A stretch of 12,188 bases of DNA from Modestobacter sp. (GTDB lineage Bacteria; Actinomycetota; Actinomycetes; Mycobacteriales; Geodermatophilaceae): assembly GCA_025965775.1 (NCBI GenBank), contig JAOPWG010000319.1, forward strand, positions 1 to 12,188, in the 5' to 3' direction. Below, piece after piece: positions 1-5,619 of this stretch. The notes under the pieces were generated by a model. It was given only the letters and a program-made list of their open reading frames with translations. It was not told where the DNA came from and made no database searches. Each line of letters opens with the position of its first letter. Position 1 is the stretch's first letter. A program made the position numbers and the translations under genes.

Positions 1-614
1 TCGCCGCCGCGCTGCCCGGCTACGTCGGCTGGCACTGGGCGGTGACGCTGGCCCGGGTGCCCGGTGAGGACGCCGTCACCGTCGACGAGGTCGTGCTGCT
101 GCCCGGCGAGCAGGCGCTGCTGGCCCCCGCGTGGGTGCCCTGGCACGAGCGGCTGCGTCCCGGTGACCTGTCCGTGGGCGACGTGCTGCCGGCGACCGAG
201 GACGACCCGCGGCTGGTACCGGCCTACCTGGCCGACGACGACTCCGCCGACGACCCGGCCGGCCGCGTCGTCGCCGAGGAGATCGGCATCGGCCGGGAGC
301 GGGTGCTCTCGGTCGAGGGCCGGATCGAGGCCGTCGAGCGGTGGCGGGAGGGCGACTTCGGGCCGGCCTCGGCGATGGCCCGGCATGCACCCGGTCCCTG
401 CGCGACCTGTGGCTTCTTCCTTCCGCTGGCCGGCTCCCTGCGGATGTCGATCGGGGTCTGCAGCAACGTCTACTCCCCGGCGGACGGGCACGTGGTGACC
501 GCCGACTACGGGTGCGGTGCGCACAGCCAGGCCAGCCTCGAGCACCCCGGTGAGCCGGCGGCGGAGGTCGTCACCTCTGCGCGCTACGACACCGCGGACT
601 TCGACGTGATCTGA
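1..614 (+). CDS. DUF3027 family protein, C-terminal part (5' end outside window)
   Basis: The reading frame is open from base 3 with no start needed, so the gene begins before the window; about 203 residues are visible. It resembles the actinobacterial DUF3027 family, whose function is unknown. The visible part begins with a Gly-Tyr-Val-Gly-Trp-His-Trp stretch followed by a segment ending in LLPGEQALLAPAWVPW, typical of the family. An acidic linker follows (about bases 200-290). The C-terminal third holds a Cys-x2-Cys (bases 399-410), a third Cys about 16 residues later and a final Cys-x2-His, spacing that would suit a metal site; zinc binding is my inference. The gene converges on the DUF2530 gene with 37 bp between stops. 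From memory, M. tuberculosis also keeps DUF3027, a small membrane protein, a SpoU methyltransferase and a MarR regulator close together, which supports an ancestral neighbourhood. Confidence 0.85.
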   Translation, partial: AAALPGYVGWHWAVTLARVPGEDAVTVDEVVLLPGEQALLAPAWVPWHERLRPGDLSVGDVLPATEDDPRLVPAYLADDDSADDPAGRVVAEEIGIGRERVLSVEGRIEAVERWREGDFGPASAMARHAPGPCATCGFFLPLAGSLRMSIGVCSNVYSPADGHVVTADYGCGAHSQASLEHPGEPAAEVVTSARYDTADFDVI

Positions 615-651
615 CCCCGGAGACGACGCGCGCGGAAGCGCTGGCAGCGGC

Positions 652-918
652 TCAGCGACCGTCGGGGACGGCACCTGGCCGCGGTGTCGCCCGCGAGGGC
701 GACGATGTGCGCAGCTGCCCCTGCCAGTGCATGATCGCCAACCCCAGGCCGGCCAGCCCGATGGCGGCCACGCAGGTCCAGGTCCACACCCGGTCCACGC
801 GGTCGCCGAGGATCAGCAGCACGACCAGGGCCGTCGTCCACAGTGCGGTGCCGGCCTGCACCACCCGGGCGGTGTCGACCTGCAGCGGCGGGGGGGAGGG
901 GCGGGACGGCGCGGGCAC
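652..918 (-). CDS. DUF2530 family small membrane protein
   Basis: An 88-residue protein with a proline-rich N-terminus (residues 1-12) and two predicted membrane segments at about residues 19-38 (ending LVVLLILGDR) and 44-63 (WTWTCVAAIGLAGLGLAI). A Trp/His patch and a polar, basic C-terminal tail follow. Size, two-helix layout and position next to DUF3027 fit DUF2530, an actinobacterial family of unknown function. The start is GTG at 918-916. It has no Shine-Dalgarno sequence, but a TAGGGT box ends exactly 6 nt upstream, so the mRNA is probably leaderless. It is convergent with DUF3027 and divergent from the purine permease. The family call rests on recognition, not a search. Confidence 0.75.
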   Translation of the reverse strand: MPAPSRPSPPPLQVDTARVVQAGTALWTTALVVLLILGDRVDRVWTWTCVAAIGLAGLGLAIMHWQGQLRTSSPSRATPRPGAVPDGR

Positions 919-924
919 GCCCTG

Positions 925-930
925 ACCCTA
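925..930 (-). promoter_or_regulatory. -10 box of a probable leaderless promoter for DUF2530
   Basis: On the minus strand, TAGGGT (930 down to 925) fits the actinobacterial TANNNT -10 consensus. Exactly 6 nt (924-919) separate it from the GTG at 918, so transcription would start at or within a base of the start codon. I see no convincing -35 element 16-18 nt further upstream, so this would be a promoter carried mainly by its -10. Confidence 0.5.
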
Positions 931-1016
931 GGACGCCGTGCCGGGTGGCAGCGTGTCCGGCGTCCGGGAGTCGTGTGGCACGCTGTCGCCGCTCACTGCC
1001 GTCTGCGCGGTCGGCC

Positions 1017-1035
1017 CGGCGCGCCTGGCGCGCCG
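1017..1035. repeat. Perfect GC dyad in the leader of the purine permease gene
   Basis: The arms CGGCGCGCC and GGCGCGCCG flank a single T and form a perfect 19-nt inverted repeat made of two adjacent GGCGCGCC octamers. In RNA it could fold as a 7-bp all-GC stem with a 5-nt loop, ending about 31 nt before the ATG at 1067. It could be a leader hairpin, an operator, or chance in such GC-rich DNA. Nothing else is recognisable in the 919-1066 gap; I see no purine riboswitch core. Confidence 0.4.
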
Positions 1036-1066
1036 TCGTCCACCCGCTGTTCCCGGGGGTCCACCC

Positions 1067-2614
1067 ATGCCCGAGAAGTCCCGCCCCAGTACCCGCAAGC
1101 CGGGGGGTGGCAACGTGGCCTCCCAGACCACCCCGGCGACCGCCGGGACGGTCGACGAGGTAGCCGCCGCGCCCCGGCGCAGCCCCGGCCCGCGGGTGAA
1201 GCCCCGCAACGGCCTGGACCGCTACTTCGAGGTCACCGCGCGCCGCTCCAGCATCGGCCGGGAGGTGCGCGGCGGGCTGACCACGTTCTTCACGATGGCC
1301 TACATCGTGGTGCTCAACCCGATCATCCTGTCCGCCGCGGACATCACCGGCGCGACCCTGCCGTTCGCCTCCGTCGCCGCGGTCACCGCGCTGGTCGCCG
1401 GCGTGCTGACGATCGCGATGGGCATCATCGGGCGCTACCCGCTGGCTCTGGCGGCCGGCCTGGGCATCAACGCCATCGTCGCGGTCTTCGCCGCGACCAA
1501 GCTCACCTGGCCCGAGATCATGGGCCTGATCGTGCTCGAGGGTCTGCTCATCACGCTGCTGGTGCTCACCGGCTTCCGCCGGGCGGTGTTCACCGCCATC
1601 CCGGCGCAGCTGAAGACGGCCATTGCGGTGGGCATCGGCTTCTTCCTGACCATCATCGGGCTCGCCGACGCGGGCATCATCCGGCCGGGCAACCCGTTGA
1701 TCAGCTTCGGCGACAATGGCGTGCTGGCCGGGTGGCCGATGCTCACCTTCGTCGTCGGCCTGCTGGTCACCAGCGTGCTCGTGGTGCGCAAGGTCCGCGG
1801 CGCGCTGTTGATCGGCATCGTCGCCACCACGCTCTTCGCCATCGTCGTGGAGGCGATCGCCGGTGTCGGCCCGCGCATCGGCGCGGACGGCACCGTGGCC
1901 GACGCGCACGGCTGGGCGCTGCAGGTGCCGACCTGGCCGGGGCAGGTCTTCGACGTCCCGGACCTGTCGCTGATCGGGCACTTCTCGCTGTTCGGCGGCT
2001 TCTCCCGGATCGGCGTGGTCGCCGCCATCCTGATCGTCTTCTCGATCATGATCGCCGACTTCTTCGACACCGTCGGCACGATCACCGCCGTGGGCGCCGA
2101 GGGCGACCTGCTCGACGACGACCGCAACCTGCCCCGGTCCCAGCCGGTGCTGCTGGTCGACTCGCTGGCCGCGGCCGCGGGTGGTGCGGCCAGCGTCTCC
2201 TCGAACACGACCTACATCGAGAGCGCCGCGGGTGTGGGCGACGGTGCCCGCACCGGCCTGGCCAGCGTGGTCACCGGCATGCTGTTCCTGATCGCGACGT
2301 TCTTCACCCCGCTGGTGCAGATCGTGCCCTCGGAGGCCGCGGCGCCGGTGCTGGTCATCGTCGGCGCGATGATGATCAGCCAGATCCGTGACCTCGAGTG
2401 GGACGACATGTCCCTGGTCATCCCGGCCTTCCTCACCATCGCGCTGATGCCGTTCACCTACTCGATCACCAACGGCATCGGTGCCGGCGTCGTCAGCTTC
2501 GTGCTGCTGCGGGTCGCCAGCGGACGCCCGCGCGACGTCCACCCGCTGATGTGGATCGTGGCCGCCGTGTTCGTCGTCTACTTCGCCCTGGACCCGATCC
2601 AGCAACTCCTCTAA
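1067..2614 (+). CDS. NCS2/AzgA-like purine (hypoxanthine/guanine/adenine) permease
   Basis: A polytopic transporter of 515 residues from the ATG at 1067, resembling the AzgA/PbuG branch of NCS2 nucleobase:cation symporters that import purine bases across the cytoplasmic membrane. Family marks are GLTTFFTMAYIVVLNP at about bases 1274-1321 (first helix), a glycine-rich LGINAIVAVFAA segment near 1460, DFFDTVGT at 2056-2079 in the substrate-binding core, and TTYIESAAGVGDGARTGL at about 2209-2262, close to the usual family string. The hydrophobic pattern suits 12-14 helices. The first 50 or so residues are polar, hydrophilic and probably cytosolic. Starts: ATG 1067 has a G-run seven bases upstream; GTG 1115 is an equally good alternative, also behind a G-run; GTG 938 would add 43 unlikely residues. 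The exact base transported cannot be read from the sequence. A MarR gene follows 58 bp downstream behind its own promoter. Confidence 0.88.
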   Translation: MPEKSRPSTRKPGGGNVASQTTPATAGTVDEVAAAPRRSPGPRVKPRNGLDRYFEVTARRSSIGREVRGGLTTFFTMAYIVVLNPIILSAADITGATLPFASVAAVTALVAGVLTIAMGIIGRYPLALAAGLGINAIVAVFAATKLTWPEIMGLIVLEGLLITLLVLTGFRRAVFTAIPAQLKTAIAVGIGFFLTIIGLADAGIIRPGNPLISFGDNGVLAGWPMLTFVVGLLVTSVLVVRKVRGALLIGIVATTLFAIVVEAIAGVGPRIGADGTVADAHGWALQVPTWPGQVFDVPDLSLIGHFSLFGGFSRIGVVAAILIVFSIMIADFFDTVGTITAVGAEGDLLDDDRNLPRSQPVLLVDSLAAAAGGAASVSSNTTYIESAAGVGDGARTGLASVVTGMLFLIATFFTPLVQIVPSEAAAPVLVIVGAMMISQIRDLEWDDMSLVIPAFLTIALMPFTYSITNGIGAGVVSFVLLRVASGRPRDVHPLMWIVAAVFVVYFALDPIQQLL

Positions 2615-2636
2615 AGTGGCGGCGCGCCGAAACTCG

Positions 2637-2665
2637 TTAGACAGGCTTTCTACTTCGGTTATGGT
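2637..2665 (+). promoter_or_regulatory. Promoter of the MarR-MFS operon (leaderless)
   Basis: The gap between the permease stop and the MarR gene is an AT-rich island. It holds TTAGAC (2637-2642), a 17-nt spacer and TATGGT (2660-2665), a good SigA-type pair. The -10 ends exactly 6 nt before the GTG at 2672, so the mRNA should begin at the start codon; no Shine-Dalgarno is present. An imperfect dyad, TTAGA then 7 nt then TCTAc, spans the -35 and spacer and is a candidate operator for the MarR protein itself. Confidence 0.6.
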
Positions 2666-2671
2666 GGCGAC

Positions 2672-3106
2672 GTGGCTCGGACGACGCTGGACACGGCAGC
2701 GCTCGCCCACGACCTGAGGCTGGCCGTCATGCGGTTCTCCCGCCGGCTGCGCAACCAGCGGGTCGACACCAGCGTCACGCTGACCCACCTGGCAGCGCTG
2801 TCCACGCTCAAGCGCCACGGCGCCATGAGCCCGGGGGAGCTGGCCGTGCACGAGCGGGTCCAGCCCCCGTCGATGACCCGGGTGGTCGTCGCGCTCGAGT
2901 CCCGTGGCCTGGTCACCCGGACGCCGCACCCCACCGACGGGCGGCAGGTCGTCATCGACCTGACCCCCGCCGCCGAGGAGCTGCTCTCCGAGGAGGTCCG
3001 GGCCCGCGAGGCGTGGCTCTCCGGCCAGCTCCAGGAGCTCACCGCCGAGGAGCGCGCCGTCCTGCGCGAGGCCGCCACGATCATGGAGAAGCTCGCCAGT
3101 GGGTGA
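2672..3106 (+). CDS. MarR family transcriptional regulator
   Basis: A 144-residue protein of normal MarR length. An N-terminal dimerisation helix (about 10-30) is followed by a winged helix-turn-helix. Helix 2 begins near residue 53 (SPGELA), the recognition helix lies at about 64-78 (QPPSMTRVVVALESR), and the wing carries the hallmark Asp-Gly-Arg at 89-91. A C-terminal dimerisation helix (about 97-140) closes the fold. MarR proteins bind DNA as dimers and usually repress themselves and a neighbouring efflux or catabolic gene until a small phenolic or drug-like ligand binds. Here the stop codon overlaps the start of an MFS exporter in GTGA, so the exporter is its likely target. The GTG start at 2672 is set by the promoter geometry. 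It probably corresponds to the MarR gene found near DUF3027 and SpoU genes in mycobacteria. Confidence 0.93.
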   Translation: MARTTLDTAALAHDLRLAVMRFSRRLRNQRVDTSVTLTHLAALSTLKRHGAMSPGELAVHERVQPPSMTRVVVALESRGLVTRTPHPTDGRQVVIDLTPAAEELLSEEVRAREAWLSGQLQELTAEERAVLREAATIMEKLASG

Positions 3107-4497
3107 CGCACACGCCTGAGGCAGACCCCCCGCACCGGACGTCGATGTTCGGTGCCCTGCGGGTCCGCAACTTCCGGCTCTACGTGTCGGCGAACCTGGT
3201 CAGCCAGGTCGGCACCTGGATGCAGCGGATCGGGCAGGACTGGCTGGTGCTGCAGCTGTCGGGGAACAGCGGGGTGGCCCTGGGGGTCACCACCGCGCTG
3301 CAGTTCGGGCCGACGCTGCTGTTCAGCTTCTACGGCGGGGTGCTGGCCGACCGCTACGACAAGCGCCGGGTGCTGATGCTCACCCAGGCCGTGATGGGCG
3401 TGCTCGCACTGGGCCTGGGGCTGCTGGTCGCCACCGACACCGTCGCCCTGTGGCACGTGTACGTGCTGGCCGCCGGGCTGGGCGTGGTGTCGTCCCTGGA
3501 CACCCCCGCCCGGCAGTCGTTCGTCTCGGAGATGGTCGGCCCGGGGTACCTGGCCAACGCCGTCGGCCTGAACTCCACCGCCTTCAACGCCGCCCGGCTG
3601 ATCGGCCCGGCCGTCGCCGGCGCGATCATCGCCGCCTCGGGTGGCAGCACGGCGCCGACCTTCCTGGTCAACGCGGCGAGCTTCGCCTTCACGATCGCCG
3701 CGCTGCTGGGCATGCGGGCCCGGGAGCTGCGGCCCAGCGTGCCGGCCGCCCGCACCGGGGGGCAGCTGCGTGCGGCGCTGGCCTACACCCGGCGGCACCC
3801 GGACCTGCAGCTGGCGCTGCTGCTGGCCTTCACCATCGGCACCTTCGGGTTCAACTCCCAGATCACCATCGCGCTGATGGCCCGGGAGGTGTTCGGCCTG
3901 GGCGCCGGCGCCTTCGGGCTGCTGTCCACGTGCTTCGCGATCGGCTCGCTGTCCGGTGCCCTGCTGTCCACCCGGCGCAGCACCCGCCCGCTGCAGCGCT
4001 TCCTCATCGTCTCCGCGGTCGTCTTCGGCGTCCTGCTCGTGATCAGCGGGCTGATGCGCGACTACTACGCCTTCGCGGCGCTGTTGGTCCCTACCGGAGC
4101 CGCGGCGCTGATCTTCAGCGTGGCCTGCAACAGCTTCGTCCAGCTGGGGGTCGAGCCGCAGATGCGCGGCCGGATCCTCGCGCTGTACTTCATGGCCTTC
4201 ATGGGCGGCACCCCGGTCGGTGCCCCGCTGATCGGGTGGATCTCCGAGCGGTTCGGCGCGCCCTGGGGGCTGATCGGCGGCGGCCTGGTCTGCATCGTCG
4301 TCGCGGCCGGCGCCGGTGCGGTGCTGGCCCGCGGCCGGCGGGTGCGGCTGGAGATGCACGTGGTCCCGCCCAGCCTGCACCTGCACATCGCCGCTACCCC
4401 GCCGGTGAGCGCGCCGCCGGGCCGGGTGACCGGGTCGGCCGAGGAGGCCGACGGCGAGGTACCCGGTGAGCAGGTGGCCGGCGGCCCCGCCCGCTGA
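3103..4497 (+). CDS. MFS transporter, MFS_3/EntS-like efflux type
   Basis: A 464-residue major facilitator exporter with about 12 membrane helices. The amphipathic entry MFGALRVRNFRLY (15-27) and QVGTWMQRIGQDWLVLQL (35-52) resemble the MFS_3/enterobactin-exporter group. Motif A between helices 2 and 3 is complete, from Gly79 to Arg89 (GVLADRYDKRR). A SLDTPARQSFVSEMV stretch and a second-half GGTPVGAPLIGW segment also match the group. The last 50 or so residues are a soluble, acidic Pro/Gly-rich tail. The start is GTG at 3103, overlapping the MarR stop by 4 bp (GTGA); an in-frame ATG at 3145 is possible, and a start further upstream would lie inside MarR. The overlap implies translational coupling, and the context implies MarR-controlled efflux of a toxic compound. 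The substrate cannot be read from the sequence. Confidence 0.92.
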   Translation: MTHTPEADPPHRTSMFGALRVRNFRLYVSANLVSQVGTWMQRIGQDWLVLQLSGNSGVALGVTTALQFGPTLLFSFYGGVLADRYDKRRVLMLTQAVMGVLALGLGLLVATDTVALWHVYVLAAGLGVVSSLDTPARQSFVSEMVGPGYLANAVGLNSTAFNAARLIGPAVAGAIIAASGGSTAPTFLVNAASFAFTIAALLGMRARELRPSVPAARTGGQLRAALAYTRRHPDLQLALLLAFTIGTFGFNSQITIALMAREVFGLGAGAFGLLSTCFAIGSLSGALLSTRRSTRPLQRFLIVSAVVFGVLLVISGLMRDYYAFAALLVPTGAAALIFSVACNSFVQLGVEPQMRGRILALYFMAFMGGTPVGAPLIGWISERFGAPWGLIGGGLVCIVVAAGAGAVLARGRRVRLEMHVVPPSLHLHIAATPPVSAPPGRVTGSAEEADGEVPGEQVAGGPAR

Positions 4498-4524
4498 CGT
4501 ACCACCGCACACCCGGGTCCCCGG

Positions 4525-4556
4525 CCGTTGGCAACGGGCGCCATCGGAGCTAGCGT
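4525..4556 (+). promoter_or_regulatory. Promoter with a dyad over its -35, for the hypothetical-thpR unit
   Basis: TTGGCA (4528-4533), a 17-nt spacer and TAGCGT (4551-4556) form a good SigA-type promoter. Six nucleotides separate the -10 from the GTG at 4563, again predicting a leaderless mRNA. The -35 lies inside a perfect dyad, CCGTTG-G-CAACGG (4525-4537), a possible operator. The rest of the 4498-4562 gap shows nothing else I can name. Confidence 0.58.
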
Positions 4557-4562
4557 CGGCAC

Positions 4563-4976
4563 GTGCCCCTCCACGGGTCGACCTCCTCGGACGGTGCGCT
4601 GGTGCGCCTGGTCCTGATCACCGCGGTGCCGGTCGCCGTCTTCGGCGTCCTCGGGCTGGTCAGCCGGTGGCTGACCAGGCAGTGGCGGTCCGCGCGCCAT
4701 CGCCCGCACCCCGAGACGCCGGTCCGGCGCCGTCGCCCGGTGGAGCTGGTCGCCGCGGACCTGCGGCGGCTGGCCGCTGAGCTCTCGATGGTGCCCAGCG
4801 GTACCCCGGTCGCCCGGCGCCGCGGCCTGCTCGCCGCCTACGACGACGTCCTCTGCGAGGCCGCCGCCGCGCTGGAGGTTCCCGAGCATCTGACCGGGGC
4901 GTCCCCGGCGGCCCGTGAGCTGGAGCGGATGCGGCTGCTGGCCGCCCTCGAGGCGGCCGGTCTGGTGACCGGCTGA
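4563..4976 (+). CDS. Hypothetical protein with one N-terminal membrane helix
   Basis: A 137-residue protein I cannot assign to a named family. One hydrophobic helix (about residues 13-35) is followed by a strongly basic stretch (about 38-59, many Arg and His), which predicts an N-out, C-in anchor. The C-terminal half (about 60-137) is a helical, Ala/Leu/Arg-rich cytosolic domain beginning VELVAADLRRLAAEL and containing YDDVLCEAA. Similar short proteins seem common in Actinobacteria, but this is memory and not a search. The GTG start is fixed by a -10 box 6 nt upstream. Its stop TGA overlaps the CTG start of thpR, so the two are probably cotranscribed and coupled. It could be a partner of ThpR or simply a conserved neighbour. 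Confidence 0.8.
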   Translation: MPLHGSTSSDGALVRLVLITAVPVAVFGVLGLVSRWLTRQWRSARHRPHPETPVRRRRPVELVAADLRRLAAELSMVPSGTPVARRRGLLAAYDDVLCEAAAALEVPEHLTGASPAARELERMRLLAALEAAGLVTG

Positions 4977-5542
4977 GCCAGCCGGACGCGGGCGGGCGCT
5001 CGTTCCTCGCCGTCGACCCGCCGCCGGCGGCGGTCGACGATCTCGACGCTGCGCTCGCCCCCCTGCGGTCCGCCCCCGGAGCGCCGCGCTGGACGCCGAC
5101 GGCGCGCTGGCACGTCACCCTGCTGTTCCTCGGGGACGTGCCGGCCGACGCCGTCACCCCGCTGACGGCCGCGGTGGCCCCGGCAGTGGCGGCGGCGCCT
5201 CCGCTGTCCCTGGCGCTGTCCGGCGCGGGGCGGTTCGGGTCGCGGCGCCGTCCGGCGGTCTGCTGGGCCGGCATGACCGGTGACGTGCCCGAGCTGACCG
5301 CGCTGGCCGACCGGCTGGCCACCGCCGCACGCTCGGTCGGGCTGCTGGTCGAGGACCGGCCGTTCCGGGCCCACCTGACACTGGGCCGGTGGCGCCCCGG
5401 TGCGCCGGCCGACGGCGACCTGCCCGACCGGCTCGCGGCCTACCGGGGGCCGGTGTGGCCGGTGACCGAGGTGGTGCTGTGGCGCAGCCACCTCGGGTCG
5501 GTGCCCCGGTACGAGCGGGTGGCCGCCTGGCCGGTCCGCTGA
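4973..5542 (+). CDS. thpR: RNA 2',3'-cyclic phosphodiesterase (2'-5' RNA ligase/LigT family), CTG start
   Basis: A 189-residue 2H phosphoesterase, the usual length for ThpR. The two catalytic His-x-Thr motifs are intact: HVT at residues 47-49 (in RWHVTLLFLG) and HLT at 134-136 (in FRAHLTLGR). Family members hydrolyse RNA 2',3'-cyclic phosphates to 2'-phosphates, and some ligate 2'-5' half-tRNAs in vitro. The frame has a stop at 4916-4918 and no ATG, GTG or TTG before the first HxT motif. The only plausible start is therefore CTG at 4973, overlapping the upstream stop as CTGA, with GGTGA (4964-4968) just before it. The next GTG, at 5138, would delete the first catalytic motif. Translation probably depends on coupling to the upstream gene. 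Confidence 0.88.
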   Translation: MSQPDAGGRSFLAVDPPPAAVDDLDAALAPLRSAPGAPRWTPTARWHVTLLFLGDVPADAVTPLTAAVAPAVAAAPPLSLALSGAGRFGSRRRPAVCWAGMTGDVPELTALADRLATAARSVGLLVEDRPFRAHLTLGRWRPGAPADGDLPDRLAAYRGPVWPVTEVVLWRSHLGSVPRYERVAAWPVR

Positions 5543-5619
5543 GTGCTCACCAGGCGTGGTGCATGGATGCGGCCGAGGTGGATCCGGTCCGTGCCGGCCG
5601 GCCTGGCACCCTGTCGGTC

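Noticed and set aside
637..652. Hairpin AGCGCT-GGC-AGCG-CT with a bulge between the convergent DUF3027 and DUF2530 stops
   Set aside because: The stem is short, has a tiny loop and a bulge and no T-tract, so it is too weak to call a terminator.
938..1066. Extension of the permease to GTG at 938
   Set aside because: It adds 43 residues of non-conserved type, has no Shine-Dalgarno and would start only 20 bp from the divergent DUF2530 start.
919..1066. Purine riboswitch before the permease
   Set aside because: I see no conserved purine-aptamer core, and the region is uniformly GC-rich.
727..2391. A 554-codon plus-strand frame overlapping the permease in another phase
   Set aside because: Its composition is Arg/Gly/His-rich without any domain. 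The permease frame carries clear family motifs and membrane helices, so this is a shadow frame.
2620..2629. GGCGCGCC recurring at 1018-1034 (twice), 2621, 4255 and 8802 as a possible family of sites
   Set aside because: By rough estimate a few copies of any all-GC octamer are expected in 12 kb of such GC-rich sequence, and one copy is inside coding sequence. Only the doubled dyad at 1017-1035 was kept.
584..2929. A 781-codon open frame on the minus strand, antisense to the permease, and a 617-codon one at 2659-4512
   Set aside because: They are rich in Arg, His, Gln, Asp and Gly, show no domain, and run across several genes and intergenic regions. This is expected opposite real genes in very GC-rich DNA.
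5548..5561. CACCA-GGCG-TGGTG hairpin between thpR and the thioesterase gene
   Set aside because: Only 5 bp, no T-tract and not extendable; common by chance.
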